From assembly GCA_900323505.1 (NCBI GenBank), contig OOIN01000002.1, forward strand, positions 2,294,001 to 2,358,000: DNA of 64,000 nucleotides, in the 5' to 3' direction. Source of the stretch: Ustilago trichophora (lineage: Eukaryota > Basidiomycota > Ustilaginomycetes > Ustilaginales > Ustilaginaceae). A model generated the notes under the pieces. The model searched no databases, had not been told where the DNA came from, and saw only the letters and a program-made list of their open reading frames with translations. The position numbers were made by a program, and so were the translations under genes. Of the stretch, positions 51,594 to 61,434 are shown piece after piece; the stretch's first letter is position 1; every line of letters begins with the position of its first letter.

Positions 51594-51938
51594 GTCAAGT
51601 TCACCACATATGATCTCGGAGGACACCAGCAGGCCCGTCGTCTTTGGAAGGACTACTTCCCCAAAGTTGACGGCATTGTCTTCCTCGTCGACACCCAGGA
51701 CCACGAGCGATTCGCCGAGGCATGTGCAGAGCTCGACGCGCTCCTCTCGATCGAGGAGCTTTCCAAGGTGCCCTTCTTGATCCTCGGCAACAAGATCGAC
51801 GCTCCTGGCGCCGTCTCGGAGGAGGAGCTTCGACAGGCCATCGGGCTCTACCAGACCACCGGAAAGGGCAAGGTGCCGCTTAAGGACATTCGACCCATCG
51901 AGATCTTCATGTGCTCCGTCATCATGCGCCAAGGGTAC
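51594..51938 (+). pseudogene. SAR1: captured SAR1 GTPase gene fragment inside the transposon
   Basis: These 115 codons match the second half of the COPII GTPase Sar1. They begin [20 protein letters not shown] (G3 region) and include [25 protein letters not shown] (G4) and [12 protein letters not shown] (G5 region). The P-loop and switch I half and the last ten or so residues of Sar1 are missing, so it cannot be a working GTPase. The fragment starts right after ACCACCAG, which looks like a splice acceptor, so capture may have included an intron end. It is still open, which fits a recent event. It is in the same orientation as the transposase but in another frame, and begins about 70 bases after the transposase frame ends. 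Confidence 0.9.
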
Positions 51939-52159
51939 ACAATGCTGTCACCTGAAACCGTCTGCATTACGGCTGTAGCTTACTTTCATGGGCTCCTGCA
52001 ATGTATAACGACGCTCACTTGACCCTTTATGTGTGCTTCAACGTGGTTGTGAAGGTGTGTACGCAAAGTAGCATGACAAGGTGAAACAGCCTGACAAGGC
52101 GGACGGTGAGTACAGCTGTTAGACTCTTTATACAGCAACACTCGAGATAATTTTGTTGC
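51939..52159. other. transposon 3' region
   Basis: This is about 220 bases of unassigned sequence between the SAR1 fragment and the right-end hairpin. It may be more captured DNA or element 3' UTR. Confidence 0.4.
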
Positions 52160-52232
52160 CAAAAACCCGTGTTTCTGTGGGGGCGTTCAAAAAAGAAAAC
52201 CAAGACCCCCCTGACAGAAACACGGGTTTTTG
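52160..52232. repeat. right-end hairpin with an extra TIR-half copy
   Basis: The 19 bases at 52160-52178 (CAAAAACCCGTGTTTCTGT) are the exact inverted complement of 52214-52232, which is part of the right terminal repeat. GGGGG and CCCCC runs just inside can extend the stem. The inner copy lies in the same orientation as the left TIR. Confidence 0.85.
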
Positions 52233-52257
52233 AAAACGCAAGAAATTTGATACCCCC
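52215..52257 (-). repeat. right terminal inverted repeat
   Basis: A 43-base exact reverse complement of 48046..48088. It ends with TTTGATACCCCC. Confidence 0.95.
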
Positions 52258-52258
52258 T

Positions 52259-52588
52259 AGAGAGTCGTTGTGTGTCTGAGAAACAAGTGACACTTTTCGG
52301 AATGTCCGACTCGTTGCCAACTCCACTCAATACTTTGTATTTGCTCTCTTTCTCTCGTACTTTCTCACAGCATCGGCACCTATCCCTTCACTCACTACAC
52401 CATAACATCACCATTAGAGCCATTCTCAGATAGAAGCACAGCTTTTGAGATACAAAACCGGCCACACAATTATCATTACAGCCGCGACACTCACATCGGA
52501 CCCACCGAAGCTTTGACCAACACCATCGGAATCAGCCGCCCCCCAAACGTTATTCCTCCGTTTCAGCAGCGACACACCCCAAACAACA
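52259..52588. other. right half of the split divergent promoter (rfc4 leader)
   Basis: The 330 bases between the transposon end and the rfc4 ATG presumably contain the rfc4 leader and core promoter. No other gene is seen. Confidence 0.5.
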
Positions 52589-53805
52589 ATGACGCAGACA
52601 ATGGGCTCGTCTGCTACAGCAGGAGCTACCTCAGGCGTTACAGGATACGAGCTTCCCTGGGTAGAAAAGTACCGGCCCATGCGTCTCGACGATGTCGTTG
52701 GCAACAAGGACACCATCGACCGTCTCAAAGTCATTCAGAACGACGGCAACTGTCCGCATCTCCTCATTTCTGGTCTTCCTGGTATTGGTAAGACCACCTC
52801 GGTACTCTGTCTTGCGCGAGCGCTTCTCGGCGATGCATACAAAGAGGGGGTTCTTGAACTCAACGCATCCGATGAACGCGGTGTCGACGTCGTTCGAAAC
52901 AAGATCAAGACATTTGCACAGAAGAAAGTCTCGCTCCCTCCCGGTAGACATAAGATTATCATCCTCGACGAGGCCGACAGCATGACTCCCGCCGCCCAGC
53001 AGGCATTGCGTAGAACCATGGAGATCTACTCCAACACAACCAGGTTCTGCTTTGCCTGCAATCAGAGCAACAAGATCATCGAACCTATCCAGTCGCGATG
53101 CGCCATCTTACGGTATGGCAAAGTGAGAGATGAGCAAATTCTCAAACGTCTGCTCGAGATTTGCGAGATGGAAGGCGTCGAGTACTCGGATGAAGGTTTG
53201 GGTGCTATCATTTTCACCACAGAGGGAGATATGCGTCAGGCCATCAACAATCTCCAGTCCACATGGACCGGGTTGGGCTTTGTTAACCCAGAGAACGTCT
53301 TCAAGGTCTGTGATCAACCGCATCCACTCTTGATCCGAACACTGTTGCTGGCCTGCAAGAATGGCGATGTCGACGAGGCTATGGAGAGGCTAGATGAGAT
53401 CTGGTCCAAGGGTTATGCCGCTGTGGATATCGTCACAACACTCTTCCGTGTGGTCAAGACGCTCGATGGCATTCCCGAAGCTACTAAGCTCGAGTTTATC
53501 AAGGTATGTTGCTCACATTTTCCTCAAAAGGTAAAGAAATTCCTGGTTTGCTAACTTTGCTCTCGCTCTGCTTTCATGTCTCGCTTTGCAACGTGTAACA
53601 GGAAATCGGCTGGACACACATGAAGATCCTCGAAGGCGTGGCCACCGTTGTTCAACTCGGAGGTCTCATTGCAAGGCTCTGCAAACTCGTGAGTGACAAA
53701 ATCATGCTGTGGACTGCACCTACTTCTGCTTGCTGTTTTGCTGACCATCTGGCCCATCTTCCTACATTTGCATAGAGCATGGACCCTAAGCAGTTCCAAG
53801 TGTAA
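52589..53805 (+). CDS. RFC4: replication factor C subunit Rfc4 (human RFC2 type), three exons
   Basis: This is a clamp-loader AAA+ ATPase small subunit that helps load PCNA. The exons are 52589..53503, 53602..53688 and 53776..53805, with introns starting GTATGT and GTGAGT and ending ACAG and ATAG. The frame is kept throughout and the spliced product has 343 residues. It has [19 protein letters not shown] at the start, Walker [21 protein letters not shown], Walker [12 protein letters not shown], the RFC box [15 protein letters not shown] and the arginine-finger motif [24 protein letters not shown] and, across the first intron, [18 protein letters not shown] identify the human RFC2/yeast Rfc4 type. 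The last exon encodes only SMDPKQFQV. The start codon lies 331 bases from a transposon end. Confidence 0.95.
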
Positions 53806-54222
53806 TCAAGCTCCTTTGTTTCCACTCAGAGATCCCTCGTATCAATCATTCAGGCTGCTTCGCTGGCGCTCATTCTCGATCATTTTTGTACTTTTACTTT
53901 TTCACGCACTCAATTGCGATCCGATCAGCTCATAGTTCCACCCTTCAACTCGATCAACATTGACGCGGTCTCATGACTCGAATTACAACAGGTAAAAAGA
54001 AATAAGCGGTGCAACGCTTCGATGCGATGGAAGTTTTGCCAGGATAGAAAGCGAAAGAGAGGGAGGGGGAAGCAAAAGTACACGAGGAGGATCCAATATC
54101 AGTGGTATAAGGTAAGAAAGCTTTCAAGATGGAGCAGAACAAAAGAGAGTGGATATGGCCTTCGTCTTCAGACGGAAAGTTTGAACAAGGGGGGAGGGCA
54201 TGTTGTGTGGATGGTTGGATGT
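53806..54222. other. convergent 3' spacer
   Basis: About 420 bases lie between the rfc4 stop and the stop of the minus-strand surface protein. I see nothing gene-like. Confidence 0.5.
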
Positions 54223-55263
54223 CTAGCCAGACCAACGTTTTGTGTCAGCAAAGGGATCGGCGGTGCCTCTGCGGGAGGAAGAGGCTCTATCGTAATCGTA
54301 GTAGTCTGCTTCGTCTGCTGGGGAGCCGCGGTGGACTTCGGCGTAAGGAGAGTAAGGGCGACCAGCACCGTTATTTACACCTGCTGCATCCATTCCTCGG
54401 GTGGCACGGTTATTGTATCCAGCGCTAGAGGATCCGTCGTAGTAATTGACGTCGTAGGCTCCATGTTCGTCGCTGAACGGGGTCACCTCGCCTCCGGATG
54501 GGTATCGAGCTGCGGTAACGTCATCGATGTACATGCTATCGGTGACACGGTGTGCAGGTGGGAAGTCTTGATCTGCGTTACCACCACCACCTCGGTTGGA
54601 ACCGTAGTTGCGAATTCGACCCGAAGCAGATCCAACAGCTGCATAGGGTGCTACTTCTTGCATGGGTGGAGCGGCTCCAGAGAAATCACCCTCTTCTTCG
54701 GTCAAAGAACTCATCGGTCGTCCAGCTCGGTAAGATTCATAGCTATCACGACGTGGGCGATCACGAACGAGACCAGCGGCAGCTCCTCCGACGGCAAAGG
54801 CTGCCCCACCAGCAGCGAGAGGAGGACCAACCATGCTTCGATGGTGGTAGGAACTCTCAATGGGTTGCATGCGTGGATCGTAGTGCTCCGCCTTGCGCTT
54901 GCGGTAGCGTCGGATCAGGGTCCATGCTATAGCAATGACGGCGACAGAGGCAGCAATGACAACGATGGGTACCACGACCTTGGTAGTGCCATCACTGCCA
55001 CTGGAGGATCCACTGCTGTTGGCTCGGTTTGCACCTCCCGTAGCAGCTGCTCCACTTGCAGTTCCGGTACTCCTGGCGAAAGTCGCAGCTGCCGCACTAG
55101 CAAGCCCTTCAGCACTTGCCTGAGACGCAGATGCGGCGGACAAGAGGCTTGCAGCAGCAGCCGAGGCAGAAGCAGAAGCGGCCGCGGCGATCGAGTTGAT
55201 CCCTGTCGGTGCAGCACTGGCAGCAGCAGCAGCTTGTGGTTGTGCCGATCCACGGTTGGCTTG

Positions 55264-55332
<69 letters not shown>

Positions 55333-56700
55333 GCTGTTGTTGTTGTTGCTGTTGTTGTTGTTGCTGTTGTTGTTGTTGTTGTTGTTGGTGGTGCTGGGAG
55401 CGCTCGTAGTGGGGCGATTTTGATTGTTGTTGTTGGCGCTAGTGTTGCCATTGTTGTTGTTGTTGGCAGGCTGCTGAGTAGTGGGATTATTGTTAGCAGA
55501 AGCACTTGTGGAGGGAGCAGGCGCTGGTGCGGGAGCATTGCTAGACGAGCCGCCGCCGTTGTTGTTCGACGGAGCCTGGGATGTTGCGGGAGCGGGAGAG
55601 TTGGATGAGCTTGAGGATGGAGGCTGTCCACCTTGGGCGCCTGTCAGTGTGAAGATCGAATAGGGGATGAAGAGTGGGGTCAGTGGCTCGCTCTCTCAAA
55701 GGGGTGAAGTGTAGCTGGACGACTGTCTTCAGCTGAAACGAGCAGCTCGGAATGATCGGTATCAATGGAGGGGAAGGGGGAAGAGGAAGAGGATGGGGGG
55801 GAATCGTGATTCATAGATAGGGATGAGAGGAGGGAGGAGGATTGGGAGATGTTGATAACGAGCAAGAAAGTGGAATGGATGGGGATTTGGGCAAAGTGGA
55901 AACGTGAAAGGGGGAAAGAAGGGGGAATAGATAATCACCAGCACCGAGAAGGTCACCCACAATGCCACGACGGAGGTTGTGCAGATAATAGTCTGCCTCG
56001 TCGAGCTCTGTGGTGTCGGCAGTTTGAATGGAGCGGGGGATCAAAGGAGATTTCGAGGTCGAACCGGAAGAAAATTGATGAGATCGAGCGGCCAAAAGGG
56101 TAGGAGAGGAATGGCGAGGGGGGGAGGTGGCGAGGGAAGAGGAGGACGTCCGAGGAGAAGAGATGAGGGGGGGAAGGTTGAGGGGAGGAGGGTAAAAACA
56201 GAGGGCGGGAAGAAAGGGAGGATGGACAGGGGAAGGAAAGGAAAGAGTTAGGATGGGTGCCACAACCGAGAGGAGAGGTCTCATACGTGGGGAGGAGGTT
56301 TACGCTCAAGGTGGAAAGACTATGTCTCAGGGTCAAGGGGAGGACGCGGCAGACTGATCGTCGCTGTGAATTGCACTGCTTCCGCCTGGCATCACAATGG
56401 ATCTCTGATTGCCGCTTCCTCCTCAAATGTGAAGGACGGATACGTACCATTGAGACCGAGATCCTTACCGAGACCGTTGATGATGCCACCAAGGCCATCA
56501 CCAATTGCTGAGAAGAGACGTTTCTGCACCTTGACCATGGAAGGTGGCTGCTGGTTGTGGAGCTGTCGTTCTGCGAGGCTGCGATGCGAGAGGAGATGGT
56601 GTGCGTGCGAGACGTCTGCGGGCTGAAGGGAGGCGGCTGCACCGGTGACTGCAACAGCAGATACGGCGGCGATGGCCGAGAACTTTTTCACGCCGACCAT
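54223..56700 (-). CDS. Asn-rich single-pass cell-surface protein, three exons
   Basis: The reconstructed exons on the minus strand are 56700..56448, 56007..55939 and 55640..54223. Donors are GTACGT and GTGATT and acceptors end in CACAG and GACAG. Phases join as LGLN-ELDEADYY and LLGAG-AQGGQPP, giving 579 residues. The product starts with a signal peptide (MVGVKKFSAIAAVSAVAVTG) and a dibasic KR site near residue 60. A Ser/Pro/Asn-rich ectodomain follows, with about 41 Asn/Ser codons in a row (residues about 192-233). One membrane helix (VVVPIVVIAASVAVIAIAW, about 329-350) is followed by RRYRKRK and a 230-residue cytosolic tail with many Tyr and acidic residues. The layout is that of Mid2/Wsc-like wall sensors or mucin-type receptors. 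I do not recognise a specific family. The small 69-base exon is inferred from phase and splice sites. Confidence 0.72.
55265..55387. repeat. AAC/GTT trinucleotide repeat (41 triplets)
   Basis: A nearly pure triplet tract within the surface-protein gene. It reads as Asn with a few Ser on the minus strand, and length changes would keep the frame. Confidence 0.9.
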
Positions 56701-58991
56701 GGTTGGTAGTTGGAGTAGCTGTACAGTTGTGTGTTGAAGAGTATGCTTCAAAGTTGTGCTGAGCAAAGGCTATCGAGAGTAGAGGGTTGATTCGTGTTTG
56801 GCGTTGTGGAAATGAGCGTGGTGACGAGACAAAAAAAGAGTGTGTGTGGCGGAAACGAAAGCAGGAGGGAGCAGGGGGAAGATGTTGAAGGTAGAGAAGG
56901 GGACAGGAGATGGTGTTGGTGGTGATGAAGGTGAAGGTGATGAAGGAAGAGGGATGGGTGGACCTCGACAAGGTCAGAAGGGAGTCGGAGAGAGGACAGG
57001 GGCTGAAAAGTCAAAGGATCGACAAACTGCATCCACTGTCGTAGCGAGTGGCGGCAGTCACAGTGACACAGACACTCGCAGGACGCTACAGCACACCGAC
57101 AGAGAGGAGCTCGAAGGGGAAAAGCGGACAGCAGTTGAGCGGAGGACGAAGTTTGCTCCTTGGCGTGCTTGCAGAAGATTGAGACTGCGGGGGAAGGGCA
57201 AAAGAAGGCAAGAGTGAGGGAGAAAGAGGCAAAAAAAAAGGATCACAAAAAAGCTGAGAACACCCTTGCATGCATCAACATAGGCGAGGAGGTTGCAGCT
57301 GCGTTGCGTTAGTGTGTGTGTGCAGGAACCTACAGTACAATAGTACAGCATAGCACAGAACAAGACTGCAATCCATCTCGCGGGCCAAAGTCGCGGTACT
57401 GTACGGGAGAGCTAGCTGTACAAGGCTTGTTCAGGCTCGCAGCTCGCAACCAGGTGTTGCTTGCCATATACGATCATGCGGCTGAGGAGGAACTGTTGTT
57501 GACGTTGCTACAGAATGACGAGGATCGATCGACTGTCGTTCTACTAACTTTACCTCGTAAGTTAGGCGAGTTTGGATTGCGGGGAGAGATTTACGGTACA
57601 GCACACAGGCAAGAAGAACTGCACCGCCGTGTGAAAGAAATGTCTCTTCTCTGCCCTTGTTGTGCGAAATGTTGTTGACGCTGTTCATGACGGCAATTGA
57701 TGAGGTTGCGATGAGTGTATAGTATCAGTGACTGGATCGCTCCGGGAACGTCTGCGGCTGCTGCACGAATGCTCATCCGACGGGCACATCGCAGCCCAGC
57801 CACAGCAGCAAAGTCCCAACACCATCGACAGGCTTGAGTGCATTGCTCGTGCAGGTCATGTCGGTGTCAGAGGCATGAAAACAGTACAAGCACAAAAAGG
57901 CTGTCAGGAATCGGCGAGTTTGTGGTTGTGTGGCTTTGCTGCGGTCGCGCTGTGTTGTTCTGCTCCTTTTTTTGCTTTTCTGCAAAGCTGATCGACTCTG
58001 CGTCTGTCACGCGCGTCGAGGCGCGTTGTGAACATTTTTCTCCCTCGACCGAGTGTTGGTTTGAGGAGAGGCAGAGGCAGAGGCAGAGGCAGAGGCAGAG
58101 GCAGAATTTGAGTCGGAGTTGGAATTCTTCTTTAAAAAGAAGAAAGAAGGATGGCCTCGGCTTGCATCCGAGCAATTGATCTGCAGGTGACCAGGCCAGC
58201 ATAACAAGAGCAATCAATTAATTTACTCGAGCCTCTTTGGCCCCTCTTCTAGCTCAACTTTGCATCCAACCTCTTTGCTGGCATCGTTCCTGGACCTTTC
58301 CGACTTTTCTAGCCGTCCTCCCTTCGAACGAGAGCAACCCACCCTTTCCGGTTCCGCTTCAACGTCGCGTCTCGTTTCGAGGCAATGCTTCTTTGCCAAT
58401 TCCTGCTTCGCGATGCTTGCGGCGTCGCGACCAGGTGCCGAGCTGACAATCATCTACTCTGCTGTAGCGAGTATTGCAGGATTGCGCCCGCAGGGACTGT
58501 GCCGTGGGTTCGTGTACAAGAGAGAGCAGCTGATATGGTATGGCTGCACTGGAGAGGTCGGGCGTGCAGAGGTGCAGCTTGCGTCGTTCAATGGTCCCGA
58601 GTGATATAGCCAATAGGTTGGTAGAAAAGGGCTCGACAGAAAAGAAAAACGACGATGAAAAATGAGGTAGAGAAATTGATTTTTGTCTTTCCTTCGAGGT
58701 GTTAGACCTTGCCTTAATCCTACCGTGTAAGATCGACACATCTATCGAGCAAAATGAACTCTCCTGCCTCCACTTGATGTCACCAACCCACGAGGCGGCC
58801 TCTCCGAAAGCATCCTCTTGTGCATCTTCGTACTCCCAGCACAGCTACCTTTCATCGACAGTCGACTCAGCACAAGCATCGTCAGCCAAGGGCGGGTGCT
58901 AGAGCTTGCGGACTGCAGAACGGTCCTTCGCACAAACGTCGACGATCGCACCCATCTTTGAGGGTTCGGAGTGCACAAAGCAGAACTGCCG
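56701..58991. other. 2.3-kb interval without a supported gene
   Basis: The left part is the promoter and leader of the minus-strand surface protein, CT-rich on that strand. The frames 57316..57678 and 58260..58604 show no motif. An AGGCAG hexamer repeat lies at 58068..58105. Confidence 0.5.
58068..58105. repeat. AGGCAG hexamer tandem repeat
   Basis: About six copies of GAGGCA/AGGCAG in tandem in an intergenic region. Confidence 0.85.
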
Positions 58992-59834
58992 ATGTCCGCT
59001 TTGCCCTCCAAACGGGAGGCATCGTCGAACGGAGCCAAGGATGGCAGAAGCTCGCACGCTGGACAGCAGGACGAGCTGTCAACAGGACTCTGGCTTCTCA
59101 AGCATACTCAAGGCATTGTAACAACCGCAACCGCAATCGGCATCCTGCACCTCCGCACTTGCCATGTCCTCTACTTCACCATTGGCAGCCTTGCCACCAG
59201 CTTCACCGCAAAGGGCCTCAAAAGAGTGATCAAGCAACCTCGCCCGCCAGGGTCCAGAGTCAAAAAGACGAGCGGAATGCCATCGACGCATAGCGCGTAA
59301 GTAGACTTGGAGCTCAAAAGGTGCGGTCGACGGTCGTGTAGGCACAATTGTTGAGCTGACACCCCTATCTCTGAGCATCGCACTTGCGATACGTGCTGGG
59401 CGTGATGGTTGCGGGTGAACAGTACCATTTCGTTCATGGGCACCTACATTGCTCTTTCGTCGCTGCTTCTACCCCTGCATCCGTCCCTATCGCTAGGTTC
59501 CAGCCCCCTCCTTGGCAACCCAGCAGCGTCGGATAGCATGACCCGCATCTGGATCGCTGTGTTCGGCGTGGTAGCACCGGTGCTAGTCATGTGGTCGCGA
59601 GTTAGACTCGGAGTCCACACTCCGGCGCAGACACTGGTAGGAGCTGCACTCGGCGTAGCCAAAGCGTGCGTCTGGTTCACAGCGTGGAACGGCTTGCAGC
59701 TCCTATCGGGCTCTCACTCGACCATCGGGTCCAACTCTGTGCTGCAAAACGGTCTCAGGGATACGCTCGGCGTTCGAGTCGACTCTATGATAGAGCAAAC
59801 TATAGCTAAAGTGTGGAGAGCAATAGGACTGTGA
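58992..59834 (+). CDS. dolichyl-diphosphatase (Cax4/DOLPP1 type), two exons
   Basis: This is a predicted ER-membrane phosphatase of the PAP2 superfamily that removes a phosphate from dolichyl diphosphate, recycling the carrier for N-glycosylation. The exons are 58992..59296 and 59423..59834. The intron starts GTAAGT and ends AACAG, and splicing splits the Ala codon of PSTHSA|TISFMG. The product has 238 residues, close to yeast Cax4 (239). The catalytic motifs are complete: KRVIKQPRPPGS (motif 1, K-x6-RP), GMPSTHSATI (motif 2, PSGH-like as PSTH) and WSRVRLGVHTPAQTLVG (motif 3, SR-x5-H). Hydrophobic helices lie between them. The frame opens with GTG at 58971, and the first ATG is at 58992. An upstream exon is possible but not needed. 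Confidence 0.9.
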
Positions 59835-61352
59835 TCCTCAACCTCTCATAGACAATATAGACTCATCGAGAAGAGCAAACACAGATCATGCTTGCCGATG
59901 CGACCAAACACTGTGAGCTCAAACCTCCCCGATTCTGCAAACGTGGAAAGTGCAATTTAAGCGAGAAGGAGAGAGACGAGAAGAGTAGAATTACAACCAA
60001 CCTGTTTGAGAGCCGCACGCGCCTTGACCTCACTTTGACAGCAGCCTAAGGTATATGTACTGGAAAAAGCTTTCGACCACCGGCCGGTTGCTGTAAATGT
60101 TCATCCTGATCGCCCTAGCCTCAGAGATCCGGCTGCCCGAAGCTCGGTTCTGTTTGTTTGTGTAATGATGGAGTGCTCTCAAAGGTTGAGCCGTCAATCT
60201 GTTGGTCAAGTAGTCAAGAGAGTGCAGCCATGAACCAACCAACACGTGTCTGTCTCTGCTGTGGGAACAAGATGCGAGAAAGCAGCATCCATCAACCACA
60301 CGAATTCCAAGTTGGAAATGACAACGCTAGACTTCTGAAACAAGCTCAAGTTTGACTTCAATTTGGGGGTTACTAGTGCTGTACTGTATTGAATTCAAAC
60401 CGCGCTCTTCTTCCCCTTCCAATTCCTACTCACACAGCAAAGAAGGCGTGAGGAAAAGAGCACAACCCCTGAAAGAAAGGGACCTTTTCGTGTGCCCACG
60501 AAATTTAGGCTCGAACGAGTCGAGTGTACAGAGTACAGTACAGTAGAAGATGAGTGAGTGAAAAGTATGTGTGTCCGACCCTTCTCTCTCTCTCTTGCTT
60601 GATTCTCCGCTCAGGCAGGGTGCTGCACAAGAAGCGTGTGCGACTCTCAGTCTTGACTGTGCCATAAAGCTGGGACCAACATCACAGACTCTTGCTTCTC
60701 TCGATCCCGATGGTCCAAGCACTGCCATGACTGAGACTCCGAGACTCGAGTTGAGCGGGTCAAGTGTAGTATAGTGTAAAGTAGAATCGAGTAGAGTTGC
60801 AGTATGCTCAAGTAGAGGCAAGAAAGAGTGAGGGCAGAGTAAAAGGCAATTCCAAATGTGCTGCTCTCTTGAGTCCGGCTTCCGTGTGTTGGCAGTCTCG
60901 GAACACGATGCAACTTTTTCGTGCTGCAGTGCTGCCACGCTAATTTTCCTCGCCCGAGTCGATTTTGGCACCCGCCCATGCGTGTGAGACAAGTGAGAGT
61001 ACTGTACTGTACAGACAGTACAGTACTGAAGCATTGGTCTCCACCTCTTTGCCGTTTGCGTTCATTCCATCACGCCCGCCCTCTTCTGGACATCGGAGAG
61101 GCCGATCTCGATCGTGTCAACCCACCTCTGCCTCCATTCGCAACGACTTTCACGAACTCTACTCCGATACGGCCCCTACCATCCAGGCGGTCATTCCGAT
61201 TCAACTCTTCTTGACCATCTCTTCTCATCGGCGCTGCTCTGGCAAGGTCATCTGTCGCCATCGGACCTTTATCCATTTTTTCCATCCGGATCACACACGA
61301 TCTTCGAACCTGCGCTGGCCATCGTGAACCTTGCCATCCAATAACAGCAGCC
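59835..61352. other. 1.5-kb promoter interval of the kelch gene
   Basis: No supported gene. The 202-codon minus-strand frame 60426..61034 has no recognisable content. The interval is unusually rich in TACTGTAC/GTACAGTA motifs, including an exact hairpin at 60998..61027, and becomes CT-rich before the kelch ATG. Confidence 0.5.
60998..61027. repeat. perfect inverted repeat AGTACTGTACTGT/ACAGTACAGTACT
   Basis: Two 13-base arms (60998-61010 and 61015-61027) are exact complements around the four-base spacer ACAG. They could form a hairpin or bind a dimeric regulator. Confidence 0.85.
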
Positions 61353-61401
61353 ATGGCCATCTTTGGCAAGAAAAAGTCCGACAAGGACAAGGACAAAGAC
61401 A

Positions 61402-61434
<33 letters not shown>

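Larger units (their letters stand above)
48045..52258 (+). mobile_element. PIF/Harbinger-type DNA transposon with captured SAR1 fragment
   Basis: The element is 4.2 kb long, bounded by 43-bp perfect inverted repeats (44 with the outer A/T pair) and flanked by a candidate 3-base duplication AGA (48042-48044, 52259-52261). It carries the two genes typical of the superfamily in the same orientation: a SANT/Myb-like DNA-binding accessory gene and a DDE transposase of the DDE_Tnp_4 type. The transposase has an in-frame stop, so this copy is not autonomous as written. Downstream of the transposase, still inside the element, is a 115-codon piece of a SAR1 GTPase gene. Both ends have subterminal hairpin-forming repeats. 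The perfect repeats suggest recent activity. The usual Harbinger target duplication is a TWA-type trinucleotide, so AGA is only tentative. Confidence 0.9.

Noticed and set aside
51462..52022. 186-codon frame read as a functional SAR1 GTPase
   Set aside because: It lacks the P-loop, switch I and the Sar1 C-terminus, and its N-terminal part is the transposase tail read in another frame.
60426..61034. 202-codon minus-strand frame before the kelch gene
   Set aside because: No recognisable content, and it runs through the GTACAGTA-rich promoter repeats.
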